From contig CP011806.1 in assembly GCA_001664505.1 (NCBI GenBank), positions 5,027,275-5,091,274 on the forward strand: a stretch of DNA of 64,000 nt, given 5' to 3'. The notes under the pieces are model-generated. The model was not told the origin of the DNA. It saw only the letters and a program-made list of their open reading frames with translations, and ran no database searches. This document shows positions 8,046-16,085 of this stretch, piece after piece (position 1 is the first letter of the stretch; each line of letters begins with the position of its first letter). The stretch is from Acidobacteria bacterium Mor1 (GTDB taxonomy: Bacteria; Acidobacteriota; Polarisedimenticolia; Polarisedimenticolales; Polarisedimenticolaceae). A program made the translations under genes and the position numbers.

Positions 8046-9053
8046 CTAGAGCTTCGCCACGATCGCGTCGGCGAACCCCGACGTCGTTCCCTGGCCGCCG
8101 ATGTCGCGGGTCAGCTGCTCCGGGTTTCCCTCGGCGAGCACGGCGTTGTAGGCCTCCTTGGCCCGGGTCGCCGCTTCCCGCTCACCGATGTGGTTGAGCA
8201 TCATCACGCCGCTCATGATCAGCGCCAGGGGGTTGGCCAGGTTCTGGCCGGCCAGGTCCGGGGCGCTGCCGTGGACCGCCTCGAAGATCGCGAAGTCCTT
8301 ACCGATGTTGGAGCCGGGGACCACGCCCAGCCCGCCGACCAGTCCGGCGCACAGGTCGCTGACCACGTCGCCGTAGAGGTTCTCCAGCAGCAGCACGTCG
8401 AAGCGGGAGGGATCACGCACGATCTGCATGCAGCCGTTGTCGATGATCAGTTCCTCGTACTCGATGTCCGGGGCCTCGGTCTCGTGGATGTGCTTGGCGA
8501 CCTTGATGAACAGGCCGTCGGACAGCTTCATGATGTTCGCCTTGTGGAACACCGTGACCTTCTTGCGTCCACGCTGGCGGGCGTAGTCGAAGGCGAAGCG
8601 GGCGATCCGTTCGCAGCCGGCCTGGGTGGCGATCTTCAGGCTCTCGACCACCCCGGGGACCACCTCGTGCTCCAGGCCGGAGTAGAGGCCCTCGGTGTTC
8701 TCACGGATCACCACCAGTTCGACGTCGTCGAACCGGGTCTTGACGCCGGGCAGCGAACGCACCGGACGCACGGCGCCGTAGAGGTCGAACTTCTTGCGCA
8801 GCTGGACATTGATGCTGCGGAAGCCGCGTCCCACCGGGGTGGTGATCGGGCCCTTGAGCGCCAGCCGCACCTCTTCGAGGGTCTTCAGGGTCTTCTCGGG
8901 CAGGACGTCCCCGTGGCGCTCCAGGGCGCCGGCGCCGGCGGGCAGGGAGAGCCATTCGATGCCGGGACAGGCGGCGTCGATCACCTTGCGGGCGGCGTTG
9001 CTGACCTCGGGGCCGATGCCGTCCCCGGGAATGAGGCAGATGGTGCGAGACAA
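8046..9053 (-). CDS. NAD-dependent isocitrate dehydrogenase
   Basis: I chose the TTG at 9053 because GGAGG lies five bases before it (9059-9063); a longer frame to 9104 has no ribosome site. The 335-residue product is a beta-decarboxylating dehydrogenase of the isocitrate/isopropylmalate family. Visible signatures are IPGDGIGPEV at the amino end, a substrate arginine region (NVQLRKKFDLYGAVRPV), the RENTEGLYSG block and the metal-binding stretch ENLYGDVVSDL. A carboxy-terminal HGSAPDLAG loop binds the cofactor adenine. The SINVQLRK and ENTEGLYSGLEHE blocks resemble mitochondrial-type NAD-IDH more than LeuB, so it probably converts isocitrate to 2-oxoglutarate. It is 93 bases downstream of the squalene synthase gene, so read-through from the hopanoid operon is possible. 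Confidence 0.88.
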   Translation of the reverse strand: MSRTICLIPGDGIGPEVSNAARKVIDAACPGIEWLSLPAGAGALERHGDVLPEKTLKTLEEVRLALKGPITTPVGRGFRSINVQLRKKFDLYGAVRPVRSLPGVKTRFDDVELVVIRENTEGLYSGLEHEVVPGVVESLKIATQAGCERIARFAFDYARQRGRKKVTVFHKANIMKLSDGLFIKVAKHIHETEAPDIEYEELIIDNGCMQIVRDPSRFDVLLLENLYGDVVSDLCAGLVGGLGVVPGSNIGKDFAIFEAVHGSAPDLAGQNLANPLALIMSGVMMLNHIGEREAATRAKEAYNAVLAEGNPEQLTRDIGGQGTTSGFADAIVAKL

Positions 9054-9146
9054 GGGAACCTCCGTGCTGCGATTCGGTGTGGTCCGTACGGGCCGAGCAG
9101 ACACCTTAGCGCAGGAGGCGGAAGTTGGCAGGGGAGGGGAGGAGGC

Positions 9147-10067
9147 CTAGCGGAAGGGGCTCTTTCCCAGGGTCAGATCGGCCTTCATCGCGGCCACGAT
9201 TCCGGCGACCTTGAGCCTGCTGATCTTGGCTCCGGGGCCGTGCTCTTCCACGGCGTCGAGGGTGGCCCAGGCCAGCAGAACCGGCAGGGCGGTGAACTCC
9301 ACGGTGCCCCGGGGGGCGTCATGGCGGCGGAGCAGCTCGACGTACTCCTGGGCCACCGCCAGGTCCCGGCGGGCCAGGGCGAACACCTCCCCGCGATCGC
9401 AGCCGCCGAGAAAGTCCCGGCCCTCGACCACGTCGGTGGCGGTGTCCTTGAGGATATTGACCAGCTGGAGCGCCTCGCCGAAGGTCGCGGCTCGGGAGCG
9501 CAACTCTTCAAGTGTGTCCTGGAGCGGCGGCGCGCCGAGGATGAACAGCTCGGTCAGCATCTCGCCGACGATCCCCGCCACGGCGTAGCAGTAGCGCTTG
9601 AGTTCGTCGATCGACTCGAGCTCGAGCACCCGGTCGTCGTTTTGCCGGGCGCAGAACCCGGCCATCAGCTCGGTGGTGCGTATGGTGTGGGGCAGCACCT
9701 GCTCCAGGGCAGCGGGCGCCAGTTCCAGGGAGGCGGCGATGACCAGCGGGGTCTCTCGCATCAGCTCCATGTAGTCGTCATGTTCCAGCGGGGGCTCGGC
9801 GCTCCAGCGGTCGGCCAGCCGCCGCGCCTCGTCGGTCGAGGGCTTGCGCAACAGATCGGCGAAGGCGTTCAGTTCGTCGACCTGCCGCTCCTTGCTCCAG
9901 AGCGTCGCGTCTTCCAGGGTGTCGGCGATGCGGAACAGCAGGTAGGCCAGTTCGACCTCGTGGCGGGTCGGCTCGCGCAGCAGCGGAATCGAAAGGGCAA
10001 AGGTGCGGCTGGTGCGCTCCAGCAGCTCCGCCAATCGTTCCCGGGAGATCTCAGCGTTCCGGCTCAT
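9147..10067 (-). CDS. squalene synthase (farnesyl-diphosphate farnesyltransferase type)
   Basis: The start is the ATG at 10067 (MSRNAEISRER); the longer frame runs into the ipk end. The 306-residue protein belongs to the trans-isoprenyl diphosphate synthase head-to-head family. Two aspartate-rich motifs bind Mg-diphosphate: DTLED (residues 49-53) and DTATD within NILKDTATDVVEG (208-212). The block SRTFALSIPLL and the segment YCYAVAGIVGEMLTELF resemble single-enzyme squalene synthases of the eukaryotic/ERG9 type. It should join two farnesyl diphosphates into squalene for the cyclase in this operon. No HpnE-like oxidase or second synthase paralogue is present in the window. A phytoene-synthase activity is possible but less likely in this context. 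Confidence 0.9.
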   Translation of the reverse strand: MSRNAEISRERLAELLERTSRTFALSIPLLREPTRHEVELAYLLFRIADTLEDATLWSKERQVDELNAFADLLRKPSTDEARRLADRWSAEPPLEHDDYMELMRETPLVIAASLELAPAALEQVLPHTIRTTELMAGFCARQNDDRVLELESIDELKRYCYAVAGIVGEMLTELFILGAPPLQDTLEELRSRAATFGEALQLVNILKDTATDVVEGRDFLGGCDRGEVFALARRDLAVAQEYVELLRRHDAPRGTVEFTALPVLLAWATLDAVEEHGPGAKISRLKVAGIVAAMKADLTLGKSPFR

Positions 10068-10093
10068 TCGAGGTCCTCGGTTCCCCCCTGCAG

Positions 10094-10110
10094 GGCCGCC
10101 CAGGGCGGCC
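10094..10110 (-). other. small hairpin between ipk and squalene synthase
   Basis: GGCCGCC (10094-10100) and GGCGGCC (10104-10110) form a 7-bp GC-only stem with a three-base loop in the short gap between ipk and the squalene synthase gene. This is the widest gap in the run from fni to this gene, so the hairpin could slow or trim the transcript. There is no direct evidence of function. Confidence 0.3.
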
Positions 10111-10116
10111 ACCGAC

Positions 10117-10923
10117 TCATGGTACGACATGCGTCCCGGGAACGTCCTTGCCGGCCAGGGCCCGGCCCAGCCTACCGCGGACCCGGCCGTCGCAGATCAG
10201 CGACGGAATGTCCCGGGCCGCCAGCCGTCCGGCGGCGTCGAGCCTGTGGGCCATGCCCCCGGTGACGTCGGTTCCCCGGGAGCCGCCGACGGCCGCCCCC
10301 AGTCCCCGGAGGTCTTTGCGCCGCAGCCGGGAAAGGGTACGCCCCTCGCTGTCGTAGATCCCTTCGGTCTCGCCGAGCCAGAGCGCCCGTTGGATGCGGT
10401 AGCCCTTGCGCTGAAGCCGCGGCGCCAGGGCCAGGAACAGGTTCTCGGTGGAGCAGATCGAGGCGCCCCACGCCTCGTCCTGGACCACGTCCCCGTAGAT
10501 CACCGGCAGCATGCCCCGGTCGAGGGCGCCGCAAAGGGCGTCGAGGCCCACGGTGCGCGGTTTGCCGCTGCGGGAAGTCAGAAAGCTCGAAGGGGCCAGG
10601 GAGAAGGTGGGCGCTCCGGCGCGCAACAGCGCCGCGATCACGATGCGGTGCAGTGCGGCGGCGCGGTCCTGGGTCCGGGCCGCGCCCCGCAGGCCGCGGG
10701 CGTCCAGCGGCCCCTTGCCGACGCCGTGCTTGCGGGCGGCCACGTGGCCGAAGGAGCCGGCGCCGTGGCCGATCAGAAGCCCGCCACGAAGTTTGGGCAG
10801 CGCGCGGGCGATCTCCCGGGCCAGCCGATCCAGGGCATCCTGGCGAACCGACTCGACTCCGGTCTTGTCGGTGATCAGGCTGCCGCCCAGCTTGAGCAGG
10901 GTCAGGCGCGGCGTGCGGCTCAC
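10117..10923 (-). CDS. ipk: isopentenyl phosphate kinase
   Basis: The GTG start at 10923 overlaps the upstream stop by four bases (GTGA). The 268-residue protein is an amino-acid-kinase-fold enzyme. It has the nucleotide loop LKLGGSLIT (10-18), the glycine-rich loop GHGAGSFGH (52-60) and the acidic block YGDVV. A histidine closing the GAGSFGH loop is the catalytic residue that separates isopentenyl phosphate kinases from other members of the fold (His60 here). The carboxy-terminal half has the ATP-binding region around GTDVTGGMAHR. The reaction is isopentenyl phosphate plus ATP to IPP plus ADP, in the cytosol. IPK is typical of archaea, plants and some Chloroflexi. Its place beside a mevalonate decarboxylase and far from a phosphomevalonate kinase implies a biosynthetic rather than salvage role. 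Confidence 0.92.
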   Translation of the reverse strand: MSRTPRLTLLKLGGSLITDKTGVESVRQDALDRLAREIARALPKLRGGLLIGHGAGSFGHVAARKHGVGKGPLDARGLRGAARTQDRAAALHRIVIAALLRAGAPTFSLAPSSFLTSRSGKPRTVGLDALCGALDRGMLPVIYGDVVQDEAWGASICSTENLFLALAPRLQRKGYRIQRALWLGETEGIYDSEGRTLSRLRRKDLRGLGAAVGGSRGTDVTGGMAHRLDAAGRLAARDIPSLICDGRVRGRLGRALAGKDVPGTHVVP

Positions 10924-11924
10924 GCCAGATGCTCGTCGGAGAACCGGGGGCCGCGGCCGACGCCGTCGCGGATCACGCCGGCGATCCCCGGCACCCGGGA
11001 GACCGCATCGAAGACCTGCTCCTCGGATTCGGCCGGACAGATCACGTGCACGTTGGGCCCGGCGTCCATGGTGGCGGCGGCGGGGCAGCCCGCTTCGCGA
11101 AGCTCGCGCACCGTCTCCAGGATCGCCAGGGTAGGCGGCTTCCAGTAGAAGATCGCCGGCCGGGAGGACATGGCGATCAGGTGCAGCTCGATCGCCTCCT
11201 CTTCCAGCACCGGGGCCAGCAAGTCGAAGTCCCGTTCGGCGATGGCGCGGCGGGTCGCGTCTAATCGCGCCGGCAGCAGCTCACGGCGGCGGGCGAAGTG
11301 GGGGCTCGAGGCCGCCCGCCGATGGCCCTCCCGGGACGAGACCTTCTTCTCGCTGCTGTCGGCGAGGACCACCACGTCCTTGAGGTCCCAGTGATCCGCC
11401 GAGGCGATGACCTTGGCGTGGCAGCGATCGCCGCTTCCCTCCGCCGGCCACTCCAGGTAGCCGCCGGAGACCGAGCGGGAGGCCGAACCGGATCCGCTCA
11501 TACGCGCCAACTCCGATAGTTCGTCCTCGTCCGGTTCCAGACCCAGCGCCCGCGTTGCGGCGATGGCCAGCGCCGAGAAGCCCGAGGCGGAACTGGCGAT
11601 GCCCGCGCCCATGGGGAAGCTGTTGGCGGTGGCGATGCGGAAGCGGCCGCTGCGGCCGGTGTGCTCGCGAATCCGGTCGAGGTGGTTGCGCACGCCGCGC
11701 ACGAACGACTCGGGCGCATCGGTCAGGCTGCCGTCGGGCTGGGCCAGATGCACCTCGTCGTCGCCGCTCCCGTCGACGTGCTCGGCGGTGCAGCGGCTGT
11801 GGCAGGCGTCGAGGGTCATCGAGATCGACGGGTTGGTCGGGATCGCCCGGTCGAAGTCCACCGCGCCCCAGTACTTGATGAAGGCGATGTTCGCCGGCGA
11901 GATCACCGTCGCCTTGCCGCTCAT
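10920..11924 (-). CDS. mevalonate phosphate decarboxylase, predicted monophosphate-specific
   Basis: The start is the ATG at 11924, overlapping the mevalonate kinase stop by four bases (ATGA). The 334-residue GHMP-fold protein has the mevalonate-diphosphate-decarboxylase signatures NIAFIKYWG (12-20), the P-loop FPMGAGIASSASGF (103-116), SGSASRSVSGGY and MDAGPN, with catalytic Asp287. Two features differ from the classical enzyme. The lysine that follows KYWG, which I recall contacting the substrate diphosphate in Staphylococcus (Lys21), is Ala21 here. The usual S-x-GM block reads SSREGH, although Arg198 seems kept. With ipk next door and no phosphomevalonate kinase, I predict decarboxylation of 5-phosphomevalonate to isopentenyl phosphate, as in Roseiflexus. 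The classical MVA-PP decarboxylase remains the alternative. Confidence 0.85.
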   Translation of the reverse strand: MSGKATVISPANIAFIKYWGAVDFDRAIPTNPSISMTLDACHSRCTAEHVDGSGDDEVHLAQPDGSLTDAPESFVRGVRNHLDRIREHTGRSGRFRIATANSFPMGAGIASSASGFSALAIAATRALGLEPDEDELSELARMSGSGSASRSVSGGYLEWPAEGSGDRCHAKVIASADHWDLKDVVVLADSSEKKVSSREGHRRAASSPHFARRRELLPARLDATRRAIAERDFDLLAPVLEEEAIELHLIAMSSRPAIFYWKPPTLAILETVRELREAGCPAAATMDAGPNVHVICPAESEEQVFDAVSRVPGIAGVIRDGVGRGPRFSDEHLA

Positions 11925-12985
11925 AGGATCTCCAGCGTGAGTCCCGGGGCACCGAGAGCCACGGGATGGGCCTGGAACCGTTCGAGGAACGGCCACGGCC
12001 CGGGTGACTGCGGATGGTAGACCAGAAGGCAGCCTGCCGCCGAGCCGGTCAGGGTGCCCGCGCCGGTGATCTTGGCGGCCCCCCCTTCGGCTTCACAGCG
12101 GCGCACGATTTCGACGAGTTCCCCGGGGACCACGCCGAGGGATTCGAGCCCGCGCTGGAAGGTGCGGATTGCCTCGACGACCTCCCGGGTGTCGCCCCCC
12201 TCGGTCAGCCGGTCGCGCAGGGTCCGGGTTGCTCCGCCCATCCGTTCGAAGAGTTCGCGGCCCTGGTCGGGAAGCGTTCGCAGCCGGTCGCGCACGGTGC
12301 TGACCACCTGTCCGGTGCTCTCCGCCGGGCGGCCGGTGTCGTAGACCCGCATGCCGGCCAGGATGCCCCGGTCGGCGATCGCCAGCGGCCGGGCGGCCAG
12401 GGCGTCCCCGTCGCGCCGGGCCCACAGCGCGCCGCCGAGCAGCACCGTGGCGTGGTCGACCCCCGAGGGCATGCCGTGCTGCCGGCGCTCGACCTCCAGC
12501 ACCAGCGGGTCGAGGGTCGCGGCGTCGTGGGCCTTGCCGAGCCATGCGCGAAGGGCGCCGACGATGGCCACCGACGCGGCGGCGGAGCTTCCGAGGCCAC
12601 CCCCGATGGGGATCCCTGAATCGACTCTCAGTTTCAGCGCGGCGTCGACCTCCCCGGCGGCTTCGCCCAGGGCGATCTTGGTCAGGTGCGCCGGGTCGCC
12701 GTGTCCGACCTCGGCGAAGGCCTCGGCGCTGGGGTTTGCCGCGTAGCGCTCCCAGGCTTCCCGTGCTCGCCGGGTGTAGTCGCGGATCTCCTGCCAGTCG
12801 AGATCGAAGGCCATGTCGAGCTGGGGCAGATTGACCGCCACTCCGGGTTCGCTGCCCGGCTCGAGGGTCACGTCGAGGCGCAGGTCGACGGCGGTGGTCA
12901 GGGCGGGGTAGCCGTAGACCACGGCGTGCTCACCCATCAGGATGAGTTTCCCCGGGGCCGAGGCCCGCACGCGACGGTTTTGCAT
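11921..12985 (-). CDS. mvk: mevalonate kinase
   Basis: The 354-residue GHMP kinase starts at ATG 12985, 20 bases after the HMG-CoA reductase stop. It shows SAPGKLILMGEHAVVYG near the amino terminus (Lys13 in the substrate loop). The phosphate-binding loop is PIGGGLGSSAAAS (126-138), with a likely catalytic Asp177 in GMPSGVDHAT. The carboxy-terminal motif is KITGAGTLTGSAAGC. It phosphorylates mevalonate at O5 to give 5-phosphomevalonate. The GEHAVVYG block is the classic mevalonate-kinase form rather than phosphomevalonate kinase or mevalonate-3-kinase. Tight coupling with the decarboxylase (ATGA) supports balanced synthesis of the two enzymes. It is the only kinase of this fold in the window. 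Confidence 0.95.
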   Translation of the reverse strand: MQNRRVRASAPGKLILMGEHAVVYGYPALTTAVDLRLDVTLEPGSEPGVAVNLPQLDMAFDLDWQEIRDYTRRAREAWERYAANPSAEAFAEVGHGDPAHLTKIALGEAAGEVDAALKLRVDSGIPIGGGLGSSAAASVAIVGALRAWLGKAHDAATLDPLVLEVERRQHGMPSGVDHATVLLGGALWARRDGDALAARPLAIADRGILAGMRVYDTGRPAESTGQVVSTVRDRLRTLPDQGRELFERMGGATRTLRDRLTEGGDTREVVEAIRTFQRGLESLGVVPGELVEIVRRCEAEGGAAKITGAGTLTGSAAGCLLVYHPQSPGPWPFLERFQAHPVALGAPGLTLEIL

Positions 12986-13005
12986 GAGCCCCCGGCCCTC
13001 TTCGG

Positions 13006-14280
13006 TCAGGGGCGCGGCCCCTGCTTGTCGGTATCGACACCCCGGGCCAGCCGCTCGTGGGCGCTGGTCAGATCGCCCGAAGTGATCGCCGCCAGCAGCG
13101 AGAGTTCACCGGCAAGCACGATGCCGCCGAGGATCTCGGCCAGGCGCATGGTCGCCGCTCCGGGTTGAGCCGGATCGGGATCCACGTCGAGCAGCGACAG
13201 CGCCTCGCGTTGGGTGTCCAGCGCCGTTCCGCCACCGACGGTTCCCAGCGGAACGTCGGGCATCATGATCGAGAACAGCGCGCCGCCGTCCTCGATCGGC
13301 TCGATCATCGTCACGCCCATCGATCCCTCGCCGACGTGGGCCACATCCTGGCCGGTGGCGATGAAGAAGGCGGCAACGATGTTGGCGTAGTGGGCGTTGA
13401 AGCCCAGGGCCCCTGCGGCGATGGAGCCGAGCAGGTTCTTGCGGTACTGCATGTCGACGAATGCGTCCCGGTTGACCTTGAGGTTCTTGCGCAGCACCTC
13501 GGCCGAGAGCCGCACCTCGCAGTGGATCCGCTTGCCGCGGCCCTCGAGGAAGTTGATCGCCGCCGGTTTCTTGTCGACGCACTGGTTGCCCGAAAGGGCC
13601 ACGCACTCGATGCCGGTCTCGGGGTAGATCAGGTTGCGCACGACCCGGTCGCAGGCGATGGTCGCCATGTTCATGCCCATGGCGTCGCCGGTGGCGAAGC
13701 GGAAGCGCAGATAGACCGTCGAGCCCATGATCGTCGGGCGGATTTCCTTGAGCTTGCAGAAGCGGCTGGTGCCCTCTGCTACTTCGCGAATGCGATCGTG
13801 GTTGGCCTCGACCCAGGTGACGAAGTCCTCGCTCTCCGCGATACCGCCGGTGCGGAACACCGGCGCGCGGGTCATGCCCACATCCTCGACCCGGGAGACA
13901 ACGCCGCCGGCGGCGCGAATCGCCGAACAGCCGCGGTTGATGCTGGCCAGCAGCGCCCCTTCGGTGGTGGCCAGGGGCACGTAGATGCTCTGGTCGCGAT
14001 CCCGTCCGCGAACCCGCAGGGGCCCGGTGACTCCCAGGGGGATCTGGGCCACGCCGACGAAGTTCTCGCAGTGGCGCCCCGAGGCGCGCTCGGTGTCGAG
14101 GGAGTGGGTGCCGACGTGTTTCAACGTCTCCCCGGAGATCTCCTCGAGGAACTGGCGGCGGATCTCAGCCCGCTCGGCGGCGGAGAGATACTTGGGCAGG
14201 GCGTGGAGCCGCATCTCGCCGCGGACCACCGCTTGCACCAATTTGTCGAGCCCATCCCGGTTGCTGACGGCGATTTTCAT
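13006..14280 (-). CDS. hydroxymethylglutaryl-CoA reductase, class I type
   Basis: The 424-residue protein is HMG-CoA reductase without the membrane anchor. It has ENFVGVAQIPLGVTGPL, the catalytic glutamate in TTEGALLAS (Glu107) and the NADP-binding DAMGMN (199-204). The catalytic lysine is in VDKKPAAIN (237/238), the aspartate in ATGQDVAH (Asp312), and a carboxy-terminal His408 lies in SAHERLARG. The DAMGMN form and the terminal histidine loop match class I enzymes (archaea and eukaryotes), usually NADPH-dependent, rather than the class II enzymes of Pseudomonas type. It makes mevalonate from HMG-CoA and is the committed step of the operon. The ATG at 14280 overlaps the fni stop by four bases. 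Confidence 0.96.
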   Translation of the reverse strand: MKIAVSNRDGLDKLVQAVVRGEMRLHALPKYLSAAERAEIRRQFLEEISGETLKHVGTHSLDTERASGRHCENFVGVAQIPLGVTGPLRVRGRDRDQSIYVPLATTEGALLASINRGCSAIRAAGGVVSRVEDVGMTRAPVFRTGGIAESEDFVTWVEANHDRIREVAEGTSRFCKLKEIRPTIMGSTVYLRFRFATGDAMGMNMATIACDRVVRNLIYPETGIECVALSGNQCVDKKPAAINFLEGRGKRIHCEVRLSAEVLRKNLKVNRDAFVDMQYRKNLLGSIAAGALGFNAHYANIVAAFFIATGQDVAHVGEGSMGVTMIEPIEDGGALFSIMMPDVPLGTVGGGTALDTQREALSLLDVDPDPAQPGAATMRLAEILGGIVLAGELSLLAAITSGDLTSAHERLARGVDTDKQGPRP

Positions 14281-15311
14281 CGATTCACCTCACTCCAGGA
14301 ACGCACCTCGACCTGTTTGAGTTCCGTCACATTGCGGGCGCCGCAGCAGAACATCGAGATCTTGAGTTCCCGGACGGTCTGCTCGATCTTCTCGACCACC
14401 TTCTCGGTGGACTCGTTGGCGGCCAGCAGGAACTGGTAGGCCATGCCGACCAGGTCGGCACCGAGAGCGATGGACTTGGCGGCGTCGATGCCGCTGCGCA
14501 GCCCGCCGCTGCCGATCACCGTCATGCCGTCGATGGCGGCCAGCTCGCGGATCGAGCGGGTGGTCGGCACCCCCCAGTTGGCGAACAGGTCGCCGATGGC
14601 GATGTCCTCGGCCCGGTGACCCTCGATACGGGACCAGCTGGTGCCGCCGAGCCCGGCGGTGTCGATCACGCGGATGCCGGCGTCATGCAGCCGGCGGGCG
14701 GTCTTGCCGGAGATACCGCAGCCGATCTCCTTGATGATGATCGGGACCTCGAGCTGGGAAGCGATCTCGCCGATACGCTCGACCAGCCCCTTGAAGTTGC
14801 ACTGTCCCTCTGGCTGGATCGCCTCCTGCAGCACGTTGAGGTGCAGGTAGAGCGCGTCCGCCTCGATCATCTCCACGGCGCGGCGGCACTCCTCGATGCC
14901 GAAGCCGTAGTTGAACTGCACGGCGCCCAGGTTGCCCAGAAGCGGCACGTTGGGAGCCAGGGGGCGGATGCGGAAGCTCTCCTCGGTGGAGGTGTCTTCC
15001 AGCGCCTTGCGCTGGGAGCCGACGCCGCAGGCCACGCCGCACTGTTCGGCGGCGGCGGCCAGGTTGCGGTTGATCCGGGTCGCCTCGCCGGTGCCGCCGG
15101 TCATGCAGGAGATCAGGAGCGGCGCCGAAAGCGTGTGGCCCAGGAACTCGACGGAGGTGTCCACCTCGGCCAGGTCGATCTCGGGCAGCGCTTCGTGCTC
15201 GAGATAGATCTCGTCGAAGAACTTGCGCTCGAGCTGGTTCTTGGGGTCGAGGGCCAGCTCGATGTGCTCGGCCTTGCGATCGCGCTCTTCCATGGTGTCC
15301 ACGGGCTTCAC
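14277..15311 (-). CDS. fni: isopentenyl-diphosphate delta-isomerase, type 2 (FMN)
   Basis: The GTG start at 15311 has GGAG six bases upstream; an internal ATG six codons later is an alternative. The 344-residue protein is a TIM-barrel FMN enzyme with type 2 isomerase signatures. These are R-K-x-E-H-I near residue 12, SCMTGGTGE (flavin binding), GVGSQRKALED, LHLNVLQEAIQPEG (with the Mg-binding Glu region), KEIGCGIS and GSGGLRSGIDAAK. It interconverts IPP and DMAPP using reduced FMN, and so makes the allylic starter for farnesyl diphosphate. No polyprenyl diphosphate synthase is in the window, so that step must be encoded elsewhere. Confidence 0.95.
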   Translation of the reverse strand: MKPVDTMEERDRKAEHIELALDPKNQLERKFFDEIYLEHEALPEIDLAEVDTSVEFLGHTLSAPLLISCMTGGTGEATRINRNLAAAAEQCGVACGVGSQRKALEDTSTEESFRIRPLAPNVPLLGNLGAVQFNYGFGIEECRRAVEMIEADALYLHLNVLQEAIQPEGQCNFKGLVERIGEIASQLEVPIIIKEIGCGISGKTARRLHDAGIRVIDTAGLGGTSWSRIEGHRAEDIAIGDLFANWGVPTTRSIRELAAIDGMTVIGSGGLRSGIDAAKSIALGADLVGMAYQFLLAANESTEKVVEKIEQTVRELKISMFCCGARNVTELKQVEVRSWSEVNR

Positions 15312-15348
15312 GATGTTCTCCGTCTCTCCCGCCGGCCGCGGCCGGCAA

Positions 15349-16047
15349 TTACCGATTCTGCTCGCCTCGTTCCAGCCACTCGACGGCGAAATCCGCCAGC
15401 CGCTCCGAGGCCTCTTCGACCCGTCGCTTCAGCCGCAGCATTTCGCCGATCCGTCCCGGCCGCAGCAGCGCCTGCCGGACCACCGCGCCCCGGCGGATCC
15501 GGCCGTCGGCGTCGGAACATGCCGCCGGGTCGAAGGGCAGCGTCTCCTCGGCCGCGTCGCTGACCACCCGGGCGACCAGCATCTCGGCTCCGGCCGCCGT
15601 TGCTTCCCGGGCCAGGGTCGACGACTCGATGTCCACCACCGCCGGCTCGGCGTGCCGGCCCAGAACCCGTTGTTTTTCGGCCGCTGTGGCCAGCACTCGC
15701 CGGACCGAAACCACGGTTCCGCCCCGGACACCCGAGCAGCCTAGCGCACGCTGTAGCAGGGCGCGATTCGGCGGCGGGAGTGGTTCCTGTTCATCGTACA
15801 GGTTCTCGGCCACGATCAGGGCCCCGGGGCGCAATCCGGGCGAAAGCCCCCCGGCGACGCCGAGCACCGCGACGGTGGCGCCGGGCAGGGCGGCCAGGGC
15901 GGTTCGCAGGCCGGCGGCAGCCCGTTCCCGGCCATCTCCGGTGACCGCCAGCAGGGCAGGGTGGCCGGAGATCGCGCATTCGGTCAGCCGGCAGTCGCCG
16001 CTACGGGATTCCCGGGCCCCGGTCGCCCGGCTCCGCAGGACCGCCAT
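15349..16047 (-). CDS. hpnG: HpnG-like hopanoid nucleosidase/phosphorylase
   Basis: The protein is of the purine nucleoside phosphorylase/MTA nucleosidase fold. It has VLGVAGGLSPGL-type glycine loops, the stretch VVDIESSTLAREA that carries the active-site glutamate, and a carboxy-terminal helical tail. Beside hpnH and shc it fits HpnG, which removes adenine from adenosylhopane to give ribosylhopane. The 232-residue frame from ATG 16047 may be too short: in the same frame upstream lies LTGPVLFVSPLPEEM, which looks like the first beta-strand of the fold. There is no ATG, GTG or TTG before it, only a CTG at 16089-16087 that overlaps the hpnH stop (CTGA). The true start is therefore uncertain. 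Confidence 0.8.
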   Translation of the reverse strand: MAVLRSRATGARESRSGDCRLTECAISGHPALLAVTGDGRERAAAGLRTALAALPGATVAVLGVAGGLSPGLRPGALIVAENLYDEQEPLPPPNRALLQRALGCSGVRGGTVVSVRRVLATAAEKQRVLGRHAEPAVVDIESSTLAREATAAGAEMLVARVVSDAAEETLPFDPAACSDADGRIRRGAVVRQALLRPGRIGEMLRLKRRVEEASERLADFAVEWLERGEQNR

Positions 16048-16085
16048 CTCCTCGGGGAGTGGCGAGACGAAAAGGACGGGGCCGG

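Noticed and set aside
7941-10265. 774-residue plus-strand frame
   Set aside because: Antisense to isocitrate dehydrogenase and squalene synthase; no ribosome site and biased composition.
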